A stretch of DNA of 64,000 nt. It comes from Amoebidium appalachense (lineage: Eukaryota > Ichthyosporea). The notes below the pieces were generated by a model. The model was not told where the DNA came from and searched no databases. It worked only from the letters and a program-made list of their open reading frames with translations. The DNA is taken from assembly GCA_963693365.1 (NCBI GenBank), contig CAVNZM010000007.1, positions 9,920,001 through 9,984,000 on the forward strand. Reading direction: 5' to 3'. Made by a program: the position numbers and the translations under genes. Position 1 is the stretch's first letter. Every line of letters begins with the position of its first letter. This document shows positions 44,990 through 55,996 of the stretch, piece by piece.

Positions 44990-47900
44990 GGGTGTGTGTG
45001 TGGGGGGGGGGGTGGAGGGGAGGCAACATGAATGCTCATTGCAAATCTGTCAATGCAGGTGTGGGGCACGTTTGAGAGCCTGCGAGCACGAAAGTCACTG
45101 CCAGGTATTATTGGTTCCATAAATGTGACTTGGTATACGTGTCTGTGTGGAACTGTGTGTCTGTGTGTCTGTTTGTGTGGAAATGGCATCGATTGCTGAA
45201 ATGGTCTTGTGTTTTTGGGCACATGTACATGGTGTGTAGATTCTTCGTTTGTGTACGAGTGCGCGCGTGGGGTTGGAAGTGGGCTAGTGTAGGCTGGGTG
45301 TAGTTGTGAACATGTGTGTGGGTGTGCAATTACCGGTATTATTCATTTCTGTTTTCCTGAAACAAGTTCATGGATAGGTATTCAGGTTGAAAAGTTGAGA
45401 AATTGAGCAGGTGAATACAGACGTGCGACGGTTTGGTTTGGGTGATCAGGGTGAGGGTAAGGTGTTTGCCACTTCTACGTTCGTTTACGAGACTAAAAAC
45501 AGCAAGTATCCACTTTCTGGGTATGGAGGCATGCACGAACACCAACGCGCACACATACACACACACAGAGAGAGAGAGAGAAAGAGAGAGAGAGGGAGGG
45601 AGGGAGGGAGGGAGAGAGAGAGAGAGAGAGAGAGAGATCCTGTCTCTTTACACATTCAACCTTCCCAACCTGTGTCCAGTGCACTGCATTTTAACTCTTC
45701 CTTCTGCAGAGGTGCTACGGTACGGCATCCGCACCTCCCTAGTGACCTGCATGGTGCCCATCTACTTTGTCGGTGCCTGTGTGTCCCTCTACAACTACGC
45801 ACACAGCCAGGTATGACCCCCCGCCCTCCCCCCCTCCCTCCCTCCCCTCCCCCCCCCCCCGTCCCCCCTCCCCTCATTGTGCTAAGCATATGTGTAGCCC
45901 CCCCCCCCCCCCCCCCCCCCCCTTGGGCCCTCCCTGAGGATGGGCTCTGCTTATGACGCATACTGTGCGCATGGCTGATGCTGCATACTTGAATGTTTGC
46001 CTTTGCATGTGTCCTGCACCATGCTTCTCATCGTGTATGCGTACTTCGTACTGTGTTCCGCATTCAAACCCCCCTTGCTCAACCTCGCCTTTCACAGATT
46101 GCTGCAAGCCTCAAATGTGAATTGCGTAGTCGTTTTGAACCTGAACGTGTTGACGTGTCGCAACCCCATGTGATGTTGGTGTCTGTGTTTCATAACTCCG
46201 GGCTCGATAGAATCTCTTTGCAACGCATCATCAAAGACAAAGAAATACATGCTCTCCTGCCGCTTGAAATGCATAAATTCCGTATCTCTGCTGTGTGGAA
46301 ATATGTGTCTACCCTGGGCTACACCACTATCATCTGCAAACACACCGCACGACTCCCGCAGGACCCCATTGCAAACATCCTTGCACAACCCTGCCCTAAC
46401 AACGACCCGCACTATTCGCCATACGTACACCCACAACACGGACACGTGCTTACTTCGCACTTAGACATTCCCGGCCTGCTCGCAGACTTTGCATCGCTCA
46501 TGCATTTTGGAACCAAGTTCCGAATGCAGGTCGAGCAGACGGAGGACACCACCTGTAGCAATTTATTGACACAGGCGTTTCAAAGTTTCTGTAACAAGAT
46601 GTACGATCTTGGTATGGCAGCTTATCCCTCTTTGGATCCGTGGGCAGCCGCCGACTTTACTAAGTGTCGCCCCTTCCTGCCATATGCACAACACGCACCC
46701 AACACACACAACATATCACAAGCTTCTGTGCTTCTACTGCGTCGCTTCCAAAAACGCTTCGTAGTCACCACAATGGATAAAGCTAGCAACACGTTCGTGA
46801 TCGTCTGCAAAAAACACTACGTTAGCAGCATTACAGCCGAACTGCATGCACCTGCCGCAACATACACCTTCTGCAACACTGCACCAAAAGACATCGTTGC
46901 ACAACACCTTGCATTTCTCAAAACACATGACATAAAAGGCACACTAGGACGCCGCACTGCACGCCTGCCCACATTTCAGGCCATAGTTAAAATGCACAAA
47001 ACACTCACCCACCTTCCGTTTCATTGCCAACTCCTCTGCCACATCACTTGAACCTCTCTCCCGCCTTCTCACTAGTGTTTTTAAGTTCGTCTCCCCTGAT
47101 GTTGAACGTATGTGGTGTGATGTTGTCAAACCCCACCTGCCGCACAACACTAGCTCTTGGATTCTCACGGATAGCATCGCACTCATACACACAATCAACG
47201 CCCTTAACCGTACCACACGCCAACACGAAAATACGCCCGTGTCTGTGTTTGATTTTTCCACACTCTACACCAAGATTGACTTGCATGATTTGAAAGCTCG
47301 CCTCACTACACTGATTGGCGCAATACTTGTCAAAGAATGCACGGACGGTCGCAAACCAAACATGTGTATTAAGAAAACCGGCTCCACGTTGTCCTGGGTG
47401 GATCGTGTAGATGATGATTCCCAGGATAATTCTTTTGAGCCTAAAGAACACTCTCTGCATCTCTCTAAGGCCCAGCTTGTGGATTTTCTATGTTTCCTCG
47501 TAGATAACATATATGTTGTGTTTGGCGATACCCTCTACAAACAGGACATTGGTATCCCCATGGGTACAAACTGTGCTGTTTTCTTGGCTAATTTCTATCT
47601 GTTTACTTATGAGTTGGATATCGCAAGCTTATTGCACACGACCGCATTGATGTCTTGGTAGATTTTCAGTTTACTCGCTGCTACATAGATGGTGTGATCT
47701 CCCTTCATAATCCTCGCATTCTCTCCCACCTCTATTTAGAAGATTGTGATTTCGGTCTATATCCCAAGACCAGCCTTCAACTCAACCCCGCCGGTTCCTC
47801 CCCCTCTGTCCCCTACCTCGACTTGCATATCACCTGCACAAATCACGGCATTCACACAACCATCTACAACAAGCTCGACACATCCACATTCAATACACTA

Positions 47901-48348
47901 GACATCGTTCGTTTCCCACACCACGACTCATTCACCTCCCGCACTGCAAAATACGGCATCATGACAAGTCAAATGCATAGCTACCAGCGCAAATGCTCCA
48001 CACTTGCTGCATTCACCACATACACGGCACGACTTGCTAAAACATTGCTTAACAAAGGCTACTCGTTTAGACTCTTGCACCACAAAATGCACAGCTTTCT
48101 CGCCACACACCCACACATATACCGTGGTGTTCACTCCTCTCACATACTCTCCATCATCACTAAAAAGATCAACACTCCCTAGTCCCCCACTCTATCCCGA
48201 GTCCCCCCCCCCCTCCTCCCCTCCCCCCCCGCCCCCCCCTCCCCCCTACCAGCCCCTACACCTCCCCCCCCCCCCCCCTCCCTCCCACTCTCTCTCCCTC
48301 TCTCTCTCTCTCTCCCTCCCTCCCTCTCTCTCTCTCTCACTCTCTCTT

Positions 48349-48406
<58 letters not shown>

Positions 48407-48407
48407 A

Positions 48408-48460
<53 letters not shown>

Positions 48461-48538
48461 CACCCCCTCTCTCTCTTTCGTTCTCTCTCGTTCTCTCCCT
48501 CCCTCCCTCTCTCTCTCCCTCTCCCCCTCTCTCCCCCC

Positions 48539-48573
<35 letters not shown>

Positions 48574-48691
48574 TCTCCCCCCGCTCCTTTTCCCAAACAA
48601 TTCCCCCGCCGTTCTTCTTTCTCAGCCGGCTAGGTTTTTGGGTTGCCTGGTAAGTTTTGAAATGGAGCTCTCGTCTCTGATCTGTCCACCA

Positions 48692-48733
<42 letters not shown>

Positions 48734-49069
48734 TTCTTCTCCTCCCCCCCCCTTTTCCCCCTTTTCTCCCTCCCTCCCTCCCCTCCCTTTGCCCTTTGCC
48801 CTTCCCCGGCCTACTCCCCCCCCCCCTCCCCCTTCCCTCCTACCTTCTTTCCCCCCCTTCCCCCCCCCCCCCCCCCCCCCCCCCCCTCCTGGCCAAACCC
48901 TGTATACACTCTTCTCATCAGCAGGTCTCTAACCCACTCTGCAGAACGTTTTACGCATTTCTCCCCTTGGAAAACTTGGTCGTTGGTGCATTTTTGTCTG
49001 ATATCTAACGACTCTGCAGGGTCCCCTGAGACTACTGACACTCTAACATTCCCTCCCCTCTCTTACTTC

Positions 49070-49106
<37 letters not shown>

Positions 49107-49262
49107 TTCCCCTCCTCCTTCCCCTCCCATTTTCTCTGCACACTCAACAGGTCTTAACCAGCTCTGCACATCGTTAGTAGTCACAATCTTCTCTCATATA
49201 TGAGAGAATGATCGTATTGGTACGATTTGTCTAATATATGACGATTCTGCAGCATCCCTAAG

Positions 49263-49294
<32 letters not shown>

Positions 49295-49302
49295 TTTTCT
49301 CT

Positions 49303-49337
<35 letters not shown>

Positions 49338-50728
49338 GCGCCTGTTGTTTTGCTTGTCATTTGTTGTTCTGGTTGATTACCTGTAATCTTCGCTTATTTA
49401 TGTGTGTGTGTGTATGTATGTATGTTGTGCGGGGTTGCACACACCGGTGTCTACTTTTCTTCCTGCTGTTTTTCTCTCCACACACTTCATCTGTCCACTT
49501 CTGCATACCCCCTCTCATAGCTATAGACACACTTCACACATTGCGTTACGCGCACGCATGCACACACCGCTCTGTTGGCGACAGCTCCCTTGGAACCCAT
49601 GCGGCATGTTACCCGCCGGCGTAACATAACTCGGACTATCGATTTGGCTTTTTTCAAGCCAAAGTAATGGGTGATACCATTTTTCCGGCTGACATCCGGG
49701 GGCATAGCTTTTCGTTCGAAGACGATAAAGTTCGGCCCTAGTAAGCGTGTTACTACCCTGCGGCGTGGGTCAAATCTCATATCTTCCCCTCTGATTGCGA
49801 ATTCTGCGGCCTTCGGGACTTAGTTCTTTTCAGCTGGTGTAGTATGTTAGCCAGGGAAGTATCGACTTAGGTAGCGACGGGGGAGCTTCCTAGAAGCCCC
49901 GTCTCCTGAGTTCCTATCTATATTTTTCTTGCCTCTGCTTACTGATGCAACTTTAACCCCCGGCCTCTCCCACTGCCCTTGCCTGCATAAGCAACCCTGC
50001 TCGTCTCTGATCAAGACGGGTGACCTACCCATGTTCAAGTGAAACAGTATCTGAGTTGGGTTTCATTAACGAGGTGAATAGGTCGAAACTCGGGTACTGT
50101 GGATGACGTGGGGCCCCCCTGAGGATGGGCTCTGCTTATTATGCATACTCTTTATGTATGGCTTGCATTCTGCATCGTGTTATCCGTTTGTTCTTGTGTA
50201 CTTCGTACTTTTTGAAGCATTCAAACCCCCCTCTCTCTCTCCTCCCCTCCCCCCCTCCCCCCGGCCCTACACTATGCTTAGCACAATGAGGGGGGGGGGG
50301 GGGGGGGGGGGGGCATTGACACATCTGCCGAATGATTTTTTTGGTGGTGGGCCCCGGGGGGGGGGGGGGGGGGGGGGGGAGGGGGGTTGTATGTTTTTTG
50401 TCTTCCATAATGTTGTGTTCGATAGTTATCAACGGGTTCGTGTGTATGAGTACAGCAGGGATGTTTGTGTGCAGGGGTGTGTGTGTAATTTTGTTGTGAG
50501 TGTGTGCATTGTGGAAGGGGGGATGGGGGAAGGGGGGGAGGGATGGGGGGGTTGGGGGAGGGGGGGGGGGTTTGGCTAAAGTTTAACCCTAACCTTGAAC
50601 CTCGGCTCATGTCATGGCACCATTTATCCAATCTGCACTCGATCGGGCGTCTTGGCACCGCAGTAATGATCCAAGCACCCCATCACAAATTCAAACAGTA
50701 AATCATATTAGCGTGTGTCTGGGCGGGG

Positions 50729-50759
<31 letters not shown>

Positions 50760-50902
50760 AGATGGTATGAAGAACAAGTGGATGCAGGGGTGTTGTTTTG
50801 TGCTAAAAGAGCAGACAGGCCACGGACTCGTTTGATATTTTTGCCCTCAACACGGGCACAGCAATGACCCTCCTGCCCTGGTACTACATCCTGCCGAGGG
50901 GT

Positions 50903-50934
<32 letters not shown>

Positions 50935-51445
50935 TTCCCCCTTTTCTCCCTCCCATGTCCCCGCTCCTGCCCCTCTCCCCCCCTCCCAAACCCCCCCCCC
51001 CCCTCCCCCTCTCTCTCCCCTTCCCCCCTCCTGCCCAAAAAGAAGAAGTTGACTGAAGAAGAAGCAGTACAAATAAAGGCGTAGACAGATGATGCAGACA
51101 GTACTTCAGGGGCTGTTACGTCTGGAGATCTAGGGTTGATAGCAAACCAGTAGGGTGTCTTTGTGCAGTATAGTATCCACACCAGGTTCCAAACGCACAT
51201 AGAGCAGGGGATGCATGTCACGAGCAATGTCTCGAACCATCTCTTTGCTTCCAAGTGGCCCCTCTCCTGAACTCTGACGTTCCCAACTGGCCCCACGTGA
51301 TGATGATGCATCAATTTCACACACCTGTAGTGGAACGCTTGTGTGTGTGCGCGTGTGTGTGTGTGTGTGCGCGGGAGGGCGGGCGGGCGGGCGGGCGGGC
51401 GGGCGGGCGGGCGTGCGTGCGTGCGTCCGTCCGTCCGTCCGTCCG

Positions 51446-51500
<55 letters not shown>

Positions 51501-51536
51501 ATGCATGCGTGCGTGTGTGAATGGGTTTTTTTTTTT

Positions 51537-51567
<31 letters not shown>

Positions 51568-52792
51568 AGAGGGGTTACCTCACGTTACTGACAAGTGTTT
51601 GTTTGCAGTTGAGGCATTCTCGCCATATTGGATCGGTGGGCACGTGGTTGGGTTTGTGTCCTTCTTCGTCTATCTCTACTTCACACGGTGGGTGGCCCAA
51701 ATGCTCGTGTGCACCCCTGGGACACACATGCAGGCACACGGATAGCCACCCCAATACACTCTTGTATGGGCATGCATCTCATAAGACACGGTGTCACACA
51801 CACAAGAACTCGCACACACACACACAGGTTTGCATACACGTACATGCATTTTCAATACACCCTCTTCCCCTACCGCGTCCCTCCCACCCCCTTCCCTAGC
51901 CCAGGAACGCACACACAGGGGTACACACGGGTACACAGCATATGTACAGATTCTTGTATGTATACACCACCAGTAGGGTACTTGCCTTGCCGAAAACATG
52001 ACCATCAGGAGACCAAGGAGAAAGTGAATGACGGGTGATGTTGTGAAGTGTTATGGTGTGCTGCGGTTGGTAGGAGAGAAGATAGAAAACGGCTGGTAGA
52101 AGTAGAAGAGAAAGAGTGCCAAGTAGTCGTAGATATTTTCAGCAGCAGTCGCACGCTGTGGTTAGTGTCTCGGAGTGGTGGGCCTGCCCACAATGTCCTA
52201 TACCTGCCATTCTTTTGTCCCTCTACGCCCCACCACCTCCGTTTTGCTACTTTCCATACCCCACCACCTGATATTTCTGTTTCACACGACCAAACTCCGA
52301 ATGGCATCGTATCACATCTTTTTTTTCTTCTGACCTTTTGTGCACCCCATCACCTCGAGTTCATGCTTTCTACACCCCACCACCATCCATCACCGGTTTT
52401 TAAATTCAAGCTTTCTCCTGGCTGGCAGCAATTTGAGGCCCAGGGAACCTTTTCTTTCCCCCTCTTGCTCTCTCTTTTTTTATTTTTGCCAAGAGGAGAA
52501 GAGGGGGGGGGGGGGGGGGGGTTTCAGTGTGTGTGTTCTTTTTGGCCCAACAGGCTGCCTTTTGTATTACTTTTCATTTAAAAGGGCCTCCCCGGGAGGG
52601 GGTAGAGGAGGGGGGGGGGGGGGGGGGGAGGCCGACAAGCAAATGGATGGCCATCTAATGTGCCCATATGATGCATACAGGTCGGACACGCTGCGCAACG
52701 ACAATCTGCTCAAACAGAAGGACGTAGAGTACATGCAGTGGAAGGCACGCAAGCAGCTTCAGCAGAGAAACGAGGCTGCCGCAGAGGCATAG
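36704..52792 (+). CDS. Probable mitochondrial membrane protein with armadillo-like repeats
   Basis: Exons: 36704 onward (end unresolved), 37227-37319, 37395-37453, 37666-37728, 38124-38280, 39864-39938, 40603-40679, 41406-41474, 42392-42509, 43015-43141, 44423-44531, 45059-45104, 45710-45810, 51614-51687, 52681-52792. From 37227 on every junction agrees in phase and gives 425 residues. The first ATG opens [19 protein letters not shown], an Arg/Ser/Leu-rich segment without acidic residues, typical of a mitochondrial presequence; its donor cannot be phased to exon 2, so a small exon may be missing. Then come a membrane segment ([16 protein letters not shown]), armadillo-like helices ([38 protein letters not shown]), two further membrane segments ([32 protein letters not shown]) and a charged tail ending [11 protein letters not shown] do not recognise the family. 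A scaffold or assembly role in a mitochondrial membrane is a guess. Confidence 0.82.
38340..38426. repeat. (CA)n microsatellite
   Basis: Pure CA of about 85 bp in the intron after the first membrane-segment exon of the armadillo gene. Confidence 0.95.
38781..38850 (+). repeat. Short poly-G-anchored element, diverged copy
   Basis: After a G-rich run: AGAACGTG, GTGTACGAAGTACAGATTC, then CCGGCCAACACAATGCAGAA, matching the family order of blocks with substitutions. Confidence 0.5.
39405..39456. repeat. 26-bp tandem duplication
   Basis: Two exact adjacent copies of a 26-bp unit beginning AGATACGGAAAGTTACAGCA, inside an intron of the armadillo gene. Confidence 0.95.
39772..39863. repeat. (CA)n tract that forms a 3' splice site
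   Basis: About 90 bp of pure CA ends in CAG and is immediately followed by the exon starting CCAAGATCATGGCAG. There is no separate polypyrimidine tract. Confidence 0.9.
42687..42774. repeat. (CT)n followed by poly-C
   Basis: About 60 bp of CT passes directly into about 29 C residues, in an intron of the armadillo gene. Confidence 0.95.
45935..46074 (-). repeat. Short poly-G-anchored element flanking the Penelope-like ORF
   Basis: On the minus strand it starts GAATGCGGAACACAGTACGA and ends AGCAGAGCCCATCCTCA. Its plus-strand form lies directly before the reverse transcriptase frame. A related copy in the same orientation closes the repeat on the other side (50,120-50,230). Confidence 0.8.
46080..48182 (+). 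pseudogene. Penelope-like reverse transcriptase without endonuclease, broken
   Basis: Three overlapping frames form one RT-like protein: 46,080-about 47,015, about 47,015-47,620, and about 47,620-48,182. Motifs: [19 protein letters not shown], the VKMHK segment, [29 protein letters not shown], and [11 protein letters not shown]. The DK..F-VVCK..Y wording matches Penelope-like RTs of the Athena/Coprina sort, which lack the GIY-YIG nuclease; none is found after the RT here. Two compensating frameshifts near 47,010-47,020 and 47,615-47,625 interrupt it, and the catalytic YxDD is YIDG. The 5' end appears truncated. It sits in the 45,811-51,613 intron of the armadillo gene in the same orientation. 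Confidence 0.85.
48290..48450. repeat. (CT)n microsatellite cluster
   Basis: Impure CT arrays with TCCC interruptions begin about 110 bp after the last RT codon and separate it from the 1.4-kb repeat. Confidence 0.95.
48830..50230 (-). repeat. 1.4-kb dispersed repeat, copy 2
   Basis: Inverse-orientation copy of the element at 9238-10745. Read on the minus strand it starts GAATGCTTCAAAAAGTACGA after poly-G and ends near GTTTGGCCAGG. Landmarks in common include AGAGCCCATCCTCAGGGGGG, CCCCCGTCG-TACCTAAGTCG and GCATGGGTTCCAAGGGAGCT. It differs from copy 1 by single substitutions and by microsatellite length. It lies directly downstream of the Penelope-like ORF. Confidence 0.9.
51366..51512. repeat. 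Tetranucleotide array GGGC / GTCC / GTGC
   Basis: Three adjacent blocks of related 4-bp repeats with sharp changes of unit, followed by poly-G and then the exon at 51614 of the armadillo gene. Confidence 0.9.
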
Positions 52793-52890
52793 CTATAGGT
52801 GCTCTCTTGTATTGTGCCCTAGAATGTGTGGTTCGCGTAGAAAGGACCATATAGGGGGCAAGGTAACACGAAAGCCCCTGGGTTTTGGGT

Positions 52891-52945
52891 TGTTAATGTG
52901 TTGTCCGTCATGAATGTGTACGTCGTACTTAATAACGCATTCTAC
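52891..52945 (-). repeat. Short poly-G-anchored element, short copy
   Basis: On the minus strand: GAATGCGTTATTAAGTACGA, GTACACATTCATGACGGACA, ACACATTAACAAC. It lies in the 3' flank of the armadillo gene. Confidence 0.7.
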
Positions 52946-53615
52946 CCGTCTCTCCCTCCCCCTCCCTCCCCCCCCCCCCCCTATCCCTCCCCTCTCTCTT
53001 TTTAACACACACACGCACATGTGTGTGTACACACACACACGTGCACACACGCAGCCGCGCGCCCACGCAGGCACACATGCACAGACATTTTGATGTAGGG
53101 TGTGGGGGGGGGGGGGGGGGGGGGGGGGGGGAGCCTCAGGGAGGGTTGTGTTCATATCTGACAAATGTTTCTAGTACGTTGACGGATGGAACGAGTGTTA
53201 GTGTGCATCGATTCTTGACGTGGTTGTGTGTTTGCGATTTGACACGAGACCATGGCAGGCATGCTATTGGACTGGGATGTGTGCTGTTGTCCCTAATTTA
53301 TCATATTTCCTTCTATCTGGTAACATCTAGATAAGGCAGCGCAAGGAACACAACAGCAGTAAGAACATGATTTGGTGCTCTTCTTCGTCCCTTTTTTTGA
53401 TTTTTGCAAAAAAAAAAACGCTGCACACTTTGCTTCGGACTGTTGTTTGGCTTGTAACATTGCAACCCTACTGCATAGGGCATGTACGGTTCCTGGGGAC
53501 AAAAATGCACTACCATGTAAATAGTAAAATAAAAGCTGCTCGAGTTAGGCACATCAGAGAGCGTGTACAGTCTGTGTCTGTGTCTGTGTGTGTGTGTGTG
53601 TGTGTGCGTGCGTGC

Positions 53616-53647
<32 letters not shown>

Positions 53648-55889
53648 TGGGTGTGTGTGTGCGTGCCACAGTGTGCGTGTGCGTGTGTTGGGGGAGAGGG
53701 GCGGGGGTGGGGGGGGGTACCCGGGGGGGGGGGGGGGGGGGGGGGGGGAGGGGGGAGGAGGATGGGGGCTGTGATGAGGTACGGGCACCCAAGGCCAATA
53801 TACAGCTGCTGGACCTCGAATTCGAATCGATCAATCAGCCCTGCAAAACTTTGTACATGTACATATGATGATGACACCGACGTTATAAGATCATCACATA
53901 CGCATCATGATATTCGTTAACGACACTGACAACTTTCCTTTTTTAATGACGGTGCACGGCACGGTGATCATGACCAGGCCCCGTGGAGTCCGTGGTGTGA
54001 CCCACGTCCCCCGAACCGGTGCATCATAATCATGAAAAGTAAGTTCATTATCGATATTTGTGCATAATATTATTTGCTTGCCCTGTTGCCTGGCCCATCC
54101 ATGATTTACAAGTCCCACTACACTTTAAATTTATGTGTGTTGTTGTAATTATGCAGCTACTCGGAGTCTCAAGAGGTTGTTTTAGAGCGCCTAGAAAACA
54201 CTTCCGATTTCATTGACGTCACAGTGCGGCGCATCATCATTCTCTAGACATACGTGCGTGGGCGGGTGCGACCCGGTCGGTTACATGTCACCGTGGGGGT
54301 TTACGCTGTTTACTCTCGAGACAGAGACTCGGTGCACATGATGACGATACGGCGTGAGTGGGGTGCCTGTCCCGCAGGTGGCCCAGCCTCTGAGAGGATG
54401 AAGGGGGGAGGCCGAAGTTGGTTGGACACGGAAGACATCTATTCTTGACATATTGCCTATCAGTGCACATATCGGATACACTATTTTGCCTTCCAGTGCA
54501 AACACATTTACTCACGGTGGTACCGGTAGTGGCCCCATGTGTTGTGTGTCCCGTCTGGCAACAGTGGCATCATCCTGCGGACGTGCGTCATTCGCCCCGA
54601 GTAAACTTCCATGTGTGTGTAGGATCTAGATGCCGAACTTGAGCCAGCTCTACCCACAGCCCTTCTAAGCTTCTTGGCTTTGTTCTATTTGTGAAGTAAA
54701 GGTGGCACCACGCCCACACACTGTCAACACATGCATGTTTTTACTGCACCACTGACTGCGTGGGCGATTTTGTACACAACTCGAATGTGATTGAATAGAA
54801 GCTCCCGAGTATCAGGGTGCGGACCAATCAGCAATCTGTTGCCAGGGGTATTGCGTTATCATGTATTGTGAGATGAGCTGAAAGTGTATGCATGTAGACG
54901 CAGCTCTCAAGAGTTCGGAAGCTTCACGAGAGTTAGAAAAATAACTATTACCACAGCCTTTTTGCCTTAATATTAAACACGAAGCTTTTTCATTTTGTTT
55001 CGTTGTTCTGTGCAATACACTTGCAGCCTTGCGTTGGTGATTTGCCCGCCCTAGGTAGTATGTAGGGGGATCAGTTGAGGGTTTACGCTGTTTACTCGAG
55101 GCAAAGAGAAACCAGTCTCAGGTATGGGGGGGGTTTTGCTCGGAATATCCCCTCAGCGGTATATCATGATGAGTGCAATGCGCACCGCGCACGTGATAGG
55201 TCGAGACTTTTGAGCGCGGCAGATTCTATCTGTCAGTTGACAGTGAGCTGCGGTGACGCTTCGCCGCTCGCGAGCAGCGAGTGCTGTTAGAAGTCTTCGT
55301 CTACTCGGAGTCGCCTCCATCTCATACCGGTTAGGGTTCAAGGATTCTACATTAGCGAGTATAAAACTGTGTGTTTATAAAGTCTGCGGCCGTTCGGTCG
55401 GCCAAACTTGAAGGCATGCATACAGTTGTTCAAGAAAAGAATTTACCCCCGCCAAGTGGCATCCACCTTTTTATTTGAAGAATTCCCCCTGGAGGGCCTG
55501 GATATCTGTTCGCGGCCAAACTTGAGAATGGTTGTCTTCTGTCTTGGCAGGTTGCTTCACCTGCTGTATCAATAAAATCCCGCAATGTGCTATTGATATA
55601 CGCATTTATATCGTGGACTTGCATATGTGCTAGGAATTTTGCCTTGCACTCTTCTTTGGCCGTAACTTTCGTTCCCTAAACTTTGGAATGTTCTGAAATA
55701 GATTCGAGATCTCGTCATCTGTAACGGGTGAAATTTCGTTTCTTCCTTCGGCAAACACTTCGGAACTTAGAGCCCTGCCAGGAGCGAAGCTCTCCCTCCA
55801 GCTAGAGCCTCCCGAGCCCAGAGGGTAACGTGCGCGCGAGCCCTTATGCCCACAAGAGTTGTGTGCGTAGAGCGCGCACAGTCCTGCGC

Positions 55890-55896
55890 TATATAA
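55890..55896 (+). promoter_or_regulatory. TATA box of the deacetylase gene
   Basis: TATATAA lies 101 bp before the start codon. The start codon context, CCATTCACCATGG, is a good Kozak match. Confidence 0.6.
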
Positions 55897-55996
55897 GATG
55901 CCTCGCCTAAAGCGTGACCGTCACAGCCGCGGATTCAAGTGCCAGTAGCCCCCGTTGTAGCCGCAGCGGATGCTCACACCCACCTAACCATTCACC

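Larger units (their letters stand above)
52793..55996. other. Intergenic region between the armadillo gene and the deacetylase gene
   Basis: 52.8-53.8 kb is microsatellite-rich. 53.8-55.99 kb has ordinary composition, no long repeats and no ORF I can support. It contains two separated copies of GGGTTTACGCTGTTTACTC (54297-54315 and 55079-55097) and two of CTACTCGGAGTC (54157-54168 and 55301-55312). It presumably includes the promoter of the deacetylase gene. Confidence 0.5.
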
